From positions 1-38,278 of the forward strand of contig SUXY01000029.1 in NCBI GenBank assembly GCA_015060705.1: 38,278 bases of DNA, read 5' to 3'. Below the pieces are notes generated by a model. The model did no database searches and was not told the DNA's origin. It saw only the letters and a list, made by a program, of their open reading frames with translations. Origin of the DNA: Bacteroides sp. (lineage in GTDB: Bacteria; Bacteroidota; Bacteroidia; Bacteroidales; Bacteroidaceae). The position numbers were made by a program, and so were the translations under genes. Positions within the stretch are counted from its first letter, which is position 1. The number at the start of each line of letters is the position of its first letter. Positions 9,311 to 18,743 of this stretch are shown one piece after another.

Positions 9311-9493
9311 TTACTGATACATGGCATTTTCTGCAATGATTTGACGTGCTGGAATATGTTGTATTCCTTTCTTTTCCGTGTAAACGACAACATTCTCATT
9401 GCGTAATGCTTTTTCTTGTAACATTCGTTTCTCTGCCAATTTTAAACCGGCATCGATTTTTTCTATAAAATCTTTAACTTCTTTATCCGACAT
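9311..9493 (-). CDS. 60-residue protein coupled to a zeta-toxin kinase (candidate antitoxin)
   Basis: This encodes a 60-residue, highly charged protein starting MSDKEVKDFIEKIDAG and predicted to be mostly helical, with a C-terminal half rich in beta-prone residues (ENVVVYTEKKGIQHIPA). Its ATG lies 11 bp inside the end of the zeta-toxin-like gene, in another frame, so the two are translationally coupled. A strong terminator follows. I do not recognise a family. The overlap and partner make an antitoxin role plausible, although the order is the reverse of the classic epsilon-zeta arrangement. A regulatory or substrate role is equally possible. Confidence 0.6.
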   Translation of the reverse strand: MSDKEVKDFIEKIDAGLKLAEKRMLQEKALRNENVVVYTEKKGIQHIPARQIIAENAMYQ

Positions 9494-10061
9494 AAGCTTT
9501 GATTTTATTATAAATTGTTTCAGAAACTATTTTTTTATCTGTCATAATTCCACCTTTGGCTATAAAAGTGCGAGGATTATGGCTGTTGTCGTATATCATC
9601 CATAAATCAACTTCTTCCATGAAAAAGTTGAATAGATTTCTTATGCCAGCCACATATCTTCGCTGAATAACATCCAATGGTATATTGTGTCCTCCTTTAC
9701 TTACTCGTTCTGCAACACGCTGTATGGCAAGTTCTGGTGATTCTAGCCAAAAGAATATCAAGTGAACACGGTATCCTTTATCCCTTGCCCTGCGAATAAG
9801 GTTAACATAAGATTTTGTAGCGAGTGTAGTTTCTATAGAGAACGTTGCATCTTGATTCAGTAAGTCCTCTATTCTTTGTAACATCAGTCTACCTGCTTCT
9901 ATAGCTACACTCTCAGGATTAAATGGTGACAATCCTTTGGCTATTTCATCAGCATTAACGAACTCCTTACACTGTAGGATTTCGGGTAGAACTGTATACG
10001 AAGCGGTAGTTTTTCCAGCTCCGTTACATCCACTGATAATATATAAACTTTTATCCATCAT
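9483..10061 (-). CDS. Zeta-toxin-like P-loop kinase
   Basis: This 192-residue cytosolic protein has a Walker A motif GCNGAGKT (residues 11-18), then FVNADEIAKGLSP and SIETTLATKSY, the arrangement of zeta toxin/AAA_33 kinases. Classical zeta toxins phosphorylate UDP-GlcNAc and so block peptidoglycan synthesis. Other members phosphorylate different small molecules. I chose the ATG at 10061; an upstream TTG would add only three residues. It overlaps the downstream 60-residue gene by 11 bp. A -7-like box, TATATTTG, lies only about 4 bp before the ATG, so a leaderless or nearly leaderless transcript is possible. Confidence 0.78.
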   Translation of the reverse strand: MMDKSLYIISGCNGAGKTTASYTVLPEILQCKEFVNADEIAKGLSPFNPESVAIEAGRLMLQRIEDLLNQDATFSIETTLATKSYVNLIRRARDKGYRVHLIFFWLESPELAIQRVAERVSKGGHNIPLDVIQRRYVAGIRNLFNFFMEEVDLWMIYDNSHNPRTFIAKGGIMTDKKIVSETIYNKIKAYVG

Positions 10062-10064
10062 TTG

Positions 10065-10072
10065 CAAATATA
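10065..10072 (-). promoter_or_regulatory. -7 box of the zeta-toxin operon, very close to the start codon
   Basis: The minus strand reads TATATTTG, a full match to TAnnTTTG, immediately upstream of ATG 10061. No good -33 TTG is visible at the expected distance. If used, transcription would begin at or next to the start codon. The remaining intergenic sequence (10073-10287) is AT-rich with no other feature that I can support. Confidence 0.4.
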
Positions 10073-10287
10073 CAGATTTTCTTTAAATAGACTAACATCT
10101 AAAAAAAGAAAACGTTTCTCTTTATTATTTAGTTGTTTGATGTTACAAAGATAGTCATTATAATCAGAAATCAAAAATCATGAATCACAAAATAACTCAT
10201 AACTCTTTTTCTCTCTCCCTTCCAACATGTCATAGAACGCTTTTCTATATCTTTACGGAACTTTTTACGGTTCCACCATCTCATTAT

Positions 10288-11406
10288 TTATTTCTTCAAT
10301 TGATAGCATACCAGCACTTGATTGTCGTCCTCTTTCAGGCTCTTGATACGTTCCAAGCTTTCGGCATCCACTAGCGAAACATCGATGCATCTTTCTACAA
10401 CATCCGGCATGGCTGCATAGATCAACTTGTTTTCATGGATTGCATTAGGAACGGGAAAGAAGGTCTTATCATACGAGTAAGTATAAGTTGTCACCTTCCC
10501 GTTCTTGTCCTGATAGGTGACTCCTCCTTTCTTGTCCTTGACATTCGCCAGGAAGCAGAAGTCAGCATGTGGCAAATGTATTTTGTCCAATAAGAACATC
10601 TTTTCCGTATTCATCATGTATTCCATATAATATTGGAATCCCATGTCTGAGGGCAATTCGTCAAGATTGATGTCATTTTCACCGCCATCGAAGATGACAA
10701 CCGGTTCCATCCGATGCTCCACTTGATTCACCCGATACAACGTGTCGCAAATATAAGTAGGCGAGAAAAAGATTTCTCCCTGATGCTTGAGCAGACGCAA
10801 ATTATTGACAATGGCAGCAGAGTTGGGATGATAATATTCATGCTTGATGCCGAACACACTGTCTTTCGGGACCGAATAATAGGAAGTGTATTCATAATCC
10901 CGGAATAGATAAGTGTCCTTGTCCAACTTGATATGCTTTCGCATTTCTTGCGCCGAATGGATGGAGTCCGGCAATTGCGGGAAATAGCTGTTGACCAGAT
11001 TCAAGTCCATATCGTATTCCCGAATCCGATAACCTTCATAGATACTGATAAGCCCATCGTCCGTGATGTCCATGCTTCTCAGCATATAGTAATCTTCCGG
11101 TCCTTGTCCGTAACGTTTGGCTGTACTCAACAGGAATTTCCCGTTTTCGTCGAACACCAATACGTTCAGCAAGTGATTCTGGATATACACTTTTCCGTCT
11201 TGCATCACCAGTCGCCAGATCTCTTTTATCAAGCTTTCATCCGTAGTTTCCAATGGAATGAGTTTGATGCTTTCCACAAAATCAGAAAGTTCCATCGGGC
11301 GGGCATCTTCAATGTCCACCTTTATCACATGACCGTTCTCATTCATCGGTTCCGAACAGGATACCAATGCTGCACAGATTAATAGACTTAATATCAGTTT
11401 CTTCAT
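10288..11406 (-). CDS. 6-bladed beta-propeller lipoprotein
   Basis: This 372-residue protein has a clear lipoprotein signal (MKKLILSLLICAALVSC, lipidated Cys17). The rest shows the Bacteroidetes 6-bladed beta-propeller pattern: FVESIKLIPLETTDESLI near the start, then NVLVFDENGKFLL and the GQGPEDY phrase characteristic of the BF3164/DUF4934-type propellers. Such lipoproteins are common in Bacteroidetes but their ligands are mostly unknown. It lies 12 bp after a similar gene in the same direction and is the last gene of the susC-led cluster. The pair probably arose by duplication and then diverged widely. Confidence 0.78.
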   Translation of the reverse strand: MKKLILSLLICAALVSCSEPMNENGHVIKVDIEDARPMELSDFVESIKLIPLETTDESLIKEIWRLVMQDGKVYIQNHLLNVLVFDENGKFLLSTAKRYGQGPEDYYMLRSMDITDDGLISIYEGYRIREYDMDLNLVNSYFPQLPDSIHSAQEMRKHIKLDKDTYLFRDYEYTSYYSVPKDSVFGIKHEYYHPNSAAIVNNLRLLKHQGEIFFSPTYICDTLYRVNQVEHRMEPVVIFDGGENDINLDELPSDMGFQYYMEYMMNTEKMFLLDKIHLPHADFCFLANVKDKKGGVTYQDKNGKVTTYTYSYDKTFFPVPNAIHENKLIYAAMPDVVERCIDVSLVDAESLERIKSLKEDDNQVLVCYQLKK

Positions 11407-11418
11407 GATTCGTTATTC

Positions 11419-12669
11419 TTACGGTTCCACAATCACCACCACCGGATTGGCATCATCCGCCAAGTCTTTGAGCGGAGCCAATGCACCTTCCAACTTTACT
11501 TCGGGATCTTCTTCTGTCCATTTCTGGATGTCCTCGATGTTCAGTGCACCTGCAAATTCACCTTGAGCGGAATGGGTGAGAGGTTTGAAAGGAATGAACA
11601 GTGTCAAGTCATCAGTGAATCCTTCGTTATGCTTTCCTATCATCACCGTTCCGGTCTTTTTCCGATAAATGCCATTGCAAAGCTCTACCTTCTTTGGGGC
11701 AAACCATCCTTTGGCACATTCGAAGAAAAGAAGTTCCTCTGTTTCTCCAACGTAGGTCACAACCATGCACTTTTCGCTTTCTGCCACATCGCCATACAGT
11801 TCTCTCGGGAAATGGTATTCGCCTGTCCGGAATATCCATCGGGGGGTGAGCAGCCCTTCCTCGATGGCATAAACAGTATCATTGTAGGCTTCGTGGAAAC
11901 GCATCTCGTCCCCATACGCATAGATGGAAGGATGGTGAACGGGCAGGATATCCTGTCTTTCGCCCGACTTGTATTGGATGAGAAACATTCCATTCGTAGC
12001 AAAGAGTCCGGAACCTAACTGTACGCCTAGTGGCCCTGCTATTGAGATAGGTTGCTTGATGTCTTTGAAGTCCGCTTCTCTATTGGCAGGCAATGCGATG
12101 GAATCCAATGCCGTACCATCGGTGTCGAACCGATAGAGCTTGTCTTTCCATAGGGCAAGATGGGCAAAGACTTGGTTTCCTTGGAAGCTCAGATAGCATC
12201 CTTCGTCCCATTGGAAAGGCAGTTCCAGTTCACCCAAGAACTCCCCTTGCCGGTTGAATCGTATCATCTTTTCGGGTGTACGGTTGAAGTAGATGTCACC
12301 GGTTTCCGGATGGATGTAAGGTATGTTGTCCAAATACTCTTTGGGACCTTGTCCTTTACTGCCTATTTTGCGCAGAAATTTCCCCGTATGCTTGTCGAAG
12401 AGCAAGCAATTACCGGAAGTTGTCACTACCACCATGTCATCCTGTAACTTGATGCCATACGTTCCTCCTACCAGCGATGAGTCGTTGGTTTCCAACGGCA
12501 CATAGCGGATGTTCTTTCCCAAGTGCGAGACTTTCAGTTCCGTCTGATTCTCGAACGCAGAGACAATATCTATCTGTCCCTCCAGTTTCCCACTTTGCGG
12601 AGTGGTGGAGCAAGCGGCCAGTAATAGAGTCAAGGCTCCAGTATGTAGTAGATAACTTTTCTTTATCAT
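11419..12669 (-). CDS. 6-bladed beta-propeller lipoprotein
   Basis: This 416-residue lipoprotein (signal ending LLLAAC, Cys20) shows KNIRYVPLETNDSSLVGG, then LLFDKHTGKFLRKIGSKGQG and GPKEYLD, the same family signature as its downstream neighbour. It is about 45 residues longer than that neighbour. It starts 24 bp beyond the base of the strong hairpin that follows the susCD-lipoprotein genes. Either read-through or a promoter in that short gap must feed it. I infer a cell-surface or periplasmic ligand-binding or signalling role linked to the neighbouring SusC/SusD transporter. Confidence 0.78.
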   Translation of the reverse strand: MIKKSYLLHTGALTLLLAACSTTPQSGKLEGQIDIVSAFENQTELKVSHLGKNIRYVPLETNDSSLVGGTYGIKLQDDMVVVTTSGNCLLFDKHTGKFLRKIGSKGQGPKEYLDNIPYIHPETGDIYFNRTPEKMIRFNRQGEFLGELELPFQWDEGCYLSFQGNQVFAHLALWKDKLYRFDTDGTALDSIALPANREADFKDIKQPISIAGPLGVQLGSGLFATNGMFLIQYKSGERQDILPVHHPSIYAYGDEMRFHEAYNDTVYAIEEGLLTPRWIFRTGEYHFPRELYGDVAESEKCMVVTYVGETEELLFFECAKGWFAPKKVELCNGIYRKKTGTVMIGKHNEGFTDDLTLFIPFKPLTHSAQGEFAGALNIEDIQKWTEEDPEVKLEGALAPLKDLADDANPVVVIVEP

Positions 12670-12692
12670 GCGTTATATTATCAATACTTCGT

Positions 12693-12725
12693 TTTTTTAA
12701 AAAAGGGGGCGTTTCACAACGCCCC
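12693..12725 (-). terminator. Rho-independent terminator after the susCD-lipoprotein genes
   Basis: GGGGCGTT (12706-12713) pairs with AACGCCCC (12718-12725) around TCAC. On the minus strand the stem is followed by a T-rich tract (TTTTTTAAAAAAAC, down to 12693). It may be a partial terminator, because the next gene begins only about 24 bp later. Confidence 0.8.
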
Positions 12726-12816
12726 GCTTCACCATTTAAACATAATTCATTATGTTTTACTATGCAAAACATATAAATCAGTCAGTATATCCACTGATAT
12801 ACAAACATGGATTTTC

Positions 12817-13275
12817 TTATTGATACGGTTCTACCACGATGGTCCAAACCTTCTTGGTACCGTCGGCAGCAGTTACTTCGTATTGATTATCCTTGGTCCA
12901 GTCACCCGGAACACCGAGCTTCGGAGCATCACCGATAGGCTTCATTACAGCAGCAGTTGAAATGGTAACTGCTACAACAGCCTTAGCTTCGGTAAAGTTG
13001 CTTCTTTCTGCTTCCGGAATGTTGGTTGTGGTATAGCGGATGTAGAAAGTATTGGTTTCGAGATCTTGCTGTACCGCTCTAGCCAAACGTACTTGTTTCA
13101 CTTGTTGTTCGCCACTACCTGGAATGACATCGGTGCCATAATAGCGCCAGTAGATTTCACCACTGGTGATGTCACAATCCTTGTAAGTGTCGAGTTCTTC
13201 CAGACCGCTATCGAGGCAGGAAGTCGATACTACTGCCAAAAGCAAGGCAGCTATGATATTAAAAAACTTTTTCAT
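12817..13275 (-). CDS. SusCD-linked lipoprotein, DUF5018-like
   Basis: The start at 13275 gives MKKFFNIIAALLLAVVSTSC, a standard lipoprotein signal with Cys20. An ATG at 13293 adds MKKEKN and is an alternative, and a TTG at 13308 is unlikely. The mature protein (about 130 residues) is beta-rich and ends with an Ig-like fold phrase, YEVTAADGTKKVWTIVVE, common in DUF5018-type domains of SusE/SusF-position proteins. It directly follows susD and precedes a terminator. It is probably a small surface accessory of the SusC/SusD complex, with ligand unknown. Confidence 0.75.
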   Translation of the reverse strand: MKKFFNIIAALLLAVVSTSCLDSGLEELDTYKDCDITSGEIYWRYYGTDVIPGSGEQQVKQVRLARAVQQDLETNTFYIRYTTTNIPEAERSNFTEAKAVVAVTISTAAVMKPIGDAPKLGVPGDWTKDNQYEVTAADGTKKVWTIVVEPYQ

Positions 13276-13301
13276 GTTCTTTTCTTTTTTCATGTTAATA
13301 A

Positions 13302-15269
13302 TTACCAACCTTCATTCTGAACGGCATCCAAACCAAACGCTGTACGAGTATCCAAGAAATCTTGGTCAATAGGGAACAAATAACGTCTTTCTGTAAAGTT
13401 ACGGTTTGCACTATTCAATAATGTTACTTGTCCAATTAACAATTTGGTACGGTCGCGACTGATTTCAATCTTATATGCCGGGCGGTCAAGGTCGGCAATG
13501 ATGCCACCCGGTGTACGGCCGTGATTAGCATAGCCACCATACTTACCCCAACGCAAATAGCTGTAATAGATGTCACCACCTTCGTTACACATTTCGCAGT
13601 TACGCTCGCGGATGTAGTCTGCCCATGCTTCTTCTTCAGTAGTAGCAGTAGAAGGAGTCAAACCACCGTGAGCTACACGGGTTGCATTCAAGGCTTCAAC
13701 AGCAGCAGGGATGTTTTTCTTTAGCAACTGTGCTTCTGCCAAGTTCATGTAGGCTTCACCAAGACGTGCCAAATTAAAGTGAAGGGCCACTTTACTTGCA
13801 TGATAGGCACGTGGTTCCGGGTTTTCAATATTACTCTTTCTCCAATAGTAACCGGTTACAGTATTGTACCAACCACCGTCTTCCTTGTCACGTACACCCT
13901 GTGAAAGGTTACCGCCCAAGTTGGTTTCGATGGTTTCATTCATCCAAGTGGACTTGTCGTGAACGATTGCAGTATAGAAGCGCTTGTCACGACCTTGATA
14001 CATCAAGTCGCTAAGGTCGCGTGTTGCACCTTCATTCAATTGGTGATAACGCAGGAATGTGTCATAACCGTCCTTGGTTTGGCTCAAATCCTGTGGAGTA
14101 GGCATACGGCGTGGGTCACCGTTTATTTGACTGTACTGGTCTACTTGACCGGCTTCTGTAACACTGCTTGCATCAAGCACTGTCACGTTATTCAGATATT
14201 GCGAAGTTTCATACCAAGGCAAGGCTTCGCCTGTCAACTCGTCTGTTACCAAATAATGGTCTACCAAGTCTTGAGTAGGGAAATAGATAGCCCAACCTTC
14301 GAAAGTCTGGCCATTGGCTTGCTTTAAGGCTGTCGGACTCATGGAGTTGTTTACATTATCGGTAGAGATGTTTGGATAAGTACGCATCAACTCGTCAAAG
14401 CTGGATACTTGGGTATTATCCTTGTTACGGTAGTAAGCCCAAAGAATTTCCGGATTGTACAAGTCTGTTTCATTCCACATACTCTTGTTGGGAGCCAAAC
14501 CGGTAGCCAAAGAAATACCACTGTTGTTGACAACATCGTTGGCTGCATTTACGGCAATGTCCAAATATGATGCATCCTTTGTATAAGCATATGCCTGAAG
14601 AGCCGCTCTACTCAAGAATACTTTAGCTGCCCATTTTGTAGGAAGACCAGATGAATTTTCTGCGGGAAGACCATCGGCTGCAACTTTCAAATCTTCAATG
14701 ACATATTTGTAGCTTTCAGCCACGTTGCTTGTCATCGGTATATTGGCAGCTTCCGGGTTTTCGGTGTCGAGAACCATAGTAATCGGTACAAATCTACCTA
14801 CGGAACGTGCTTCATGGAAGAAGATGAGACCACGGAGGAACTTGGCTTGTGCTGTCAAGCTTGCCTTCTCATCTTCACTCAATGTTTCATTGGCTTCCAC
14901 GTTGGAGATAACCAAGTTACATTTTCTCAGCATACCCGGCATACCGTTATTCTTGGTTCCCCATGAATCGTAAATGCTGATACCCAATTCGGTGGTAACA
15001 CCATCAATACCTTCATTTACTTGTGAACACTTGATTGAGTTTGGAGTACGAGACTCCCATACGATAGAACTACCTGAACCGGCATAACCACAATTTTGGA
15101 TTACACCGTCATAGATACTGTTGATAAATGCTTCAACGGTTGCCTTGCTGCTCCAAATGACTTCACCTGTAAAGCTGGAAGCCGGGTTTGTGTCCATGGT
15201 GTCGATACACGACGGCATGGTTACGGCAAGCGTCAAACCTAAGAATCCATATTTGAATATATTTTTCAT
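13302..15269 (-). CDS. SusD/RagB-family outer-membrane nutrient-binding lipoprotein
   Basis: This 655-residue lipoprotein (MKNIFKYGFLGLTLAVTMPSC, Cys21) has the RagB/SusD fold. An N-terminal SusD-like region is visible around LRGLIFFHEARSVGRFVPI, and the C-terminal RagB part contains YMNLAEAQLL, followed by IRERNCEMCNEGGDIYYSYLRWG and RRYLFPIDQDFL. It forms the lid of a SusC transporter on the cell surface and captures ligand for uptake. It lies 12 bp after susC. The substrate cannot be read from the sequence, and no sugar-cleaving gene directly adjoins it. Confidence 0.93.
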   Translation of the reverse strand: MKNIFKYGFLGLTLAVTMPSCIDTMDTNPASSFTGEVIWSSKATVEAFINSIYDGVIQNCGYAGSGSSIVWESRTPNSIKCSQVNEGIDGVTTELGISIYDSWGTKNNGMPGMLRKCNLVISNVEANETLSEDEKASLTAQAKFLRGLIFFHEARSVGRFVPITMVLDTENPEAANIPMTSNVAESYKYVIEDLKVAADGLPAENSSGLPTKWAAKVFLSRAALQAYAYTKDASYLDIAVNAANDVVNNSGISLATGLAPNKSMWNETDLYNPEILWAYYRNKDNTQVSSFDELMRTYPNISTDNVNNSMSPTALKQANGQTFEGWAIYFPTQDLVDHYLVTDELTGEALPWYETSQYLNNVTVLDASSVTEAGQVDQYSQINGDPRRMPTPQDLSQTKDGYDTFLRYHQLNEGATRDLSDLMYQGRDKRFYTAIVHDKSTWMNETIETNLGGNLSQGVRDKEDGGWYNTVTGYYWRKSNIENPEPRAYHASKVALHFNLARLGEAYMNLAEAQLLKKNIPAAVEALNATRVAHGGLTPSTATTEEEAWADYIRERNCEMCNEGGDIYYSYLRWGKYGGYANHGRTPGGIIADLDRPAYKIEISRDRTKLLIGQVTLLNSANRNFTERRYLFPIDQDFLDTRTAFGLDAVQNEGW

Positions 15270-15281
15270 AACTGTGTCTAA

Positions 15282-18200
15282 TTAAAATCCTAAATTAAGA
15301 GTAAACGCCAATGTTCTTTCAATCGGATAGCCATAACCGCCGGTATCTGAGTTTTCCGGGTCAAGACCATACTTGGTTGCTTCAGAGATAGTGAACAAGT
15401 TTTGTCCGGAGATACCTACCTTACATCTGCTCAACCAACCTACCTTCTTCAAGAGCTTGTACTTGAAGTCGTAACCGAATTGGAAGTCCTTCATACGCAG
15501 GTATGCACCATCTATCAACCAGAAGTCGCTGGTCTGATAGTTGTTGGCTGCATTCAACTGGCGGTTTGAAGTCAAACGAGGATATTGGGCATTTCTATTG
15601 TCTGGTGTCCAATAATCTGTCTGATAGTCAAAAGCAATAGGCATTACACCGGTACGGTCACTGTCGATATTGTTTCCGTACAAGTGGAAGCTGGTGGAAC
15701 CTTGGAACAAGGTGCTGAAGTAGAAGCCCTTGTAGCTCAGGTTGATGTTGATACCGAACTGACCGCGTGGCTTCTTGTTGTTACCTAGACGACGACGGTC
15801 TTCATTGGTAATCTGTCCGTCACCATTGGTATCTTCGTACTTAACGTCACCGGCTGTCAAGTAACCGGAGTTGTAAGCGTTGATGAAACCGGCAGAGTTA
15901 TATACATCTTCTGCACTGGTGTAATATCCCAAGTTGTGCAACATTAATGAATGGAATCCTTTTTGCTGTTGGCTTCTTTGATAAGGATTCAATACGCTAG
16001 ATTGTGCTTCACCTTCGTTCAAAGCCCAAAGTTCATTGAAGTAAGTGAAGTTGGCAGAAACGTCATACTTGAAGTCACCGATAGTTTCTCTCCAACCCAA
16101 TTGCGCTTCGATACCGGCACGACGATGTTCGCTTCTAGACTTAACTTTCGGCATACTTACACCGATTACCTGATTCAGGTAGCTTTCGGCTGTAGGTGAT
16201 GTCAAGTAACCCTTTGTCGAATAATAGAAGTAGTCGAACGAACCGTAAAGTCGGCTATTCAAAGAAGCGAAGTCGAAACCGAAGTCCATCTGCTTGGTGG
16301 TGTACCATGTCAAGTCTGGAGATGCCAAGATACCTTCGCTAAAGCCCGGTTGGTATTGACCATTCAATACGAATGCTTGAGAGCTATACTTGTAAGTGGT
16401 CATGTATGAATAACGGCCGGCTGCTGAGTCCTGACCGGTTTCACCGTAAGAAGCACGGAGCTTCAAGCTGTTCAGGATATTTCTTTCTACCAAGTCCTGC
16501 ATGAATTCTTCTGCTGTTACTACCCATCCAAGAGAACCGCTGAAGAAAGTACCCCAACGCTTGCCCGGAGCGAAGCGGTCTGAACCGTCGTGACGGATGC
16601 TGCCTTCTACATAGTACTTGTTGTCATAGCTATACTTCACCTGACCAATCCATGCGGCACGACCTAATTCAGCTTCAGCTGTAGATGTCTTGTTTTCGTA
16701 TGCATCTTGTTCTTCCAACAAACCACCATTGGTTTGGGTATTAGCATCACCAATACCGATTTGGTCGATGTTGAATGCATAGTTGTCACGCTGCAACCAA
16801 TAACCTTCATTCTTTTCGTAGTATTGTTCGAAACCTGCTAAAGCGGAGATGGAGTGTTTCCCAAAATCCTTGGCATATTCGATGAATGCTTGATTGGTAA
16901 ATGAATAACCATTGGAATTTTCATAGCGAAGCAATGGCTTGTTGGCATATTGCGGAGTTTCCGATTCCCAGTCGTATTGGGCAGCATCCTTACGCCACTT
17001 TTTGGTTGAATTGGAATAGTAACGGTAGTTGCTGGCTGCACGAACCTTCAAGCCTTCTACCCAAGGTACTGTCCAAATCAATTCACCCTTACCATTGATG
17101 ACATTGCTGATGGTACGATTGTAACCAGCATCCTTGGCAGTTTCAGCTACCGGATTATCAGTAATGTTGTAAGGTAAACCGAACTTGTTCACACCCGGTA
17201 TACTAGGCAACTTATCGTTGATGTGTGAGAATACTTGATAGTAACTTTCTGCAGTAGATGTGTATGGGTGAGTCTGGTGCTGACGATAACCGTCGATGGT
17301 AGCGTTCACCTGCAAACCGATGGCTTCGATGTTTGAGCTTTGAGCCAAACGGAAGTTGGTACGCTTCATCCAGTGGTTGTCGTTCTTGTAGAGCGAGTTT
17401 TGGTTAACGTGACCCAACGATACATAGTAACGGTTGCTCTCGTTACCACCTGTCAAACGGATTGTATGCTTCTGTTGCGGTGCCCAATCGTTCAATACCA
17501 GGCTACGCCAGTCTGTATTGTTGAAGTTCAAAGGATCTGTACCATTCTTGAAGTGGTTCAGTGCTTCTTGAGTGTATGTAGGTTCCAGACCGTCGTTTTC
17601 ACGGGCAATGTTACCATAGATAGCTCGGTCATAAGCTGCAAGTTTTTCCGGCCAGATACTTGGCTGTGAGAGACTCATGTTGAAGTCGTATTCTACAGTG
17701 GCTTTACCAGCCTTACCTTTTTTAGTTTGTACCTGAATGATACCGTTGGTTGCGCGAGAACCGTACACGGCAGTGGCCGACGCGTCCTTCAAAATGGACA
17801 TGGCTTCGATGTCATCAGCAGACAAATTGGCAAAGTCATCAGATGAACGGATGACACCGTCAATTACATAGATAGGGTCACCACCCCCACGGATAGAGAT
17901 GGCTGGCTTGGAGTTGATACCACCACCCGATGCTTGAACAATCAAACCTGGAGAACGACCGGCCAAACCTTGGGCTAGATTGGTAACCGGCATGTTAGAA
18001 ATCTGTTCTGCCTTTACAGTAGAAACAGAAGCAATCAAGTCACGCTTGCTAGTGCTGGTGTAACCTACTACTACCACTTCGTCCAACTGTTCGGTGTCTT
18101 CTTCCATAGTGAGGTTCATGTGCTGAGCAGAAGCAGCGATGGTGATGGTCTTGTAACCTACATAAGAGATTTCAAGCATGTCACCTACCTTGGCTTCGAT

Positions 18201-18479
18201 TTCGAAGTTACCGTCGAAGTCGGTTACTACACCATTGGTAGTACCCTTCACTACAACAGCCGCACCGATGACACCGAAACCGGTGTTGTCGATTACCGTA
18301 CCTTTGATTTTTGTAGTCTGCTGTACCATTTCAACAGCATCAGCATGACTAACATCGGCAAGAGCAACTTGCGGAGATGCGCATAACAGCAAAGAGCAAA
18401 GTCCTACTCCTGCCATTTTCGAGTAAGTGAGGCCATAAGGTTTGCCCAACTTACGGAGTGAATAAAAATTTTTAGTCAT
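15282..18479 (-). CDS. SusC/RagA-family TonB-linked outer-membrane transporter
   Basis: This 1065-residue protein has a long signal region (cleavage near residue 41), then a carboxypeptidase-regulatory-like domain (about 57-128) with the VVVKGTTNGVVTDFDGNFEI phrase. A TonB-box-like DEVVVVGY (133-140) follows. The plug domain (about 145-250) contains LAGRSPGLIVQ, SIRGGGDPIYVIDGVI and DASATAVYGSRATNGII. The rest is a beta-barrel ending in LAFTLNLGF. It imports a glycan or peptide ligand with its SusD partner, powered by TonB. No STN signalling domain is visible. No hybrid two-component system or ECF sigma factor is in the window, so its regulator is elsewhere. Confidence 0.95.
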   Translation of the reverse strand: MTKNFYSLRKLGKPYGLTYSKMAGVGLCSLLLCASPQVALADVSHADAVEMVQQTTKIKGTVIDNTGFGVIGAAVVVKGTTNGVVTDFDGNFEIEAKVGDMLEISYVGYKTITIAASAQHMNLTMEEDTEQLDEVVVVGYTSTSKRDLIASVSTVKAEQISNMPVTNLAQGLAGRSPGLIVQASGGGINSKPAISIRGGGDPIYVIDGVIRSSDDFANLSADDIEAMSILKDASATAVYGSRATNGIIQVQTKKGKAGKATVEYDFNMSLSQPSIWPEKLAAYDRAIYGNIARENDGLEPTYTQEALNHFKNGTDPLNFNNTDWRSLVLNDWAPQQKHTIRLTGGNESNRYYVSLGHVNQNSLYKNDNHWMKRTNFRLAQSSNIEAIGLQVNATIDGYRQHQTHPYTSTAESYYQVFSHINDKLPSIPGVNKFGLPYNITDNPVAETAKDAGYNRTISNVINGKGELIWTVPWVEGLKVRAASNYRYYSNSTKKWRKDAAQYDWESETPQYANKPLLRYENSNGYSFTNQAFIEYAKDFGKHSISALAGFEQYYEKNEGYWLQRDNYAFNIDQIGIGDANTQTNGGLLEEQDAYENKTSTAEAELGRAAWIGQVKYSYDNKYYVEGSIRHDGSDRFAPGKRWGTFFSGSLGWVVTAEEFMQDLVERNILNSLKLRASYGETGQDSAAGRYSYMTTYKYSSQAFVLNGQYQPGFSEGILASPDLTWYTTKQMDFGFDFASLNSRLYGSFDYFYYSTKGYLTSPTAESYLNQVIGVSMPKVKSRSEHRRAGIEAQLGWRETIGDFKYDVSANFTYFNELWALNEGEAQSSVLNPYQRSQQQKGFHSLMLHNLGYYTSAEDVYNSAGFINAYNSGYLTAGDVKYEDTNGDGQITNEDRRRLGNNKKPRGQFGININLSYKGFYFSTLFQGSTSFHLYGNNIDSDRTGVMPIAFDYQTDYWTPDNRNAQYPRLTSNRQLNAANNYQTSDFWLIDGAYLRMKDFQFGYDFKYKLLKKVGWLSRCKVGISGQNLFTISEATKYGLDPENSDTGGYGYPIERTLAFTLNLGF

Positions 18480-18561
18480 AGTAATAAATTTAATTAGATA
18501 AATTCATGTAGTTTAAATTCCTTTTTTCTGTTAACATAGGTTGTTTATTCTCATAGGCATA

Positions 18562-18599
18562 TAGTTGGTTAAAGGTTTTATAGTTGGTTAAAGGTTTTA
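18562..18599. repeat. Perfect 19-bp tandem duplication upstream of susC
   Basis: TAGTTGGTTAAAGGTTTTA occurs twice without a gap (18562-18580 and 18581-18599), about 85-120 bp upstream of the susC start. It could be a paired regulator-binding site or a slippage product. No consensus TAnnTTTG box is seen between it and susC. Confidence 0.9.
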
Positions 18600-18608
18600 T
18601 TATTCTTG

Positions 18609-18631
18609 GTAAGTTCCCCCGGAACTTACAA
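18609..18631. repeat. Left copy of a 22-bp inverted repeat with palindromic core
   Basis: GTAAGTTCC (18609-18617), CCC, GGAACTTAC (18621-18629) form a 9-bp stem. Positions 18610-18631 are identical to the reverse complement of 25215-25236. The core triplet is CCC here and GGG in the other copy, so the two copies face opposite ways. They bracket the HU/smalltalk/primase module. Confidence 0.92.
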
Positions 18632-18743
18632 CAAGCCTAGTATGCCTTCAGGATACCTCTTTGAAGGATTGGAGAGAAGAAAAAAACAGCGGGAAGCCTC
18701 AGTCATGCAACTGGAGCTTCCCGCTGTTCTGATGGAAGGAAAG

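Noticed and set aside
10255-10277. GGAAC/GTTCC mini hairpin after the last propeller gene
   Set aside because: The stem is only 5 bp and no U-tract follows on the minus strand, so it is not a supported terminator.
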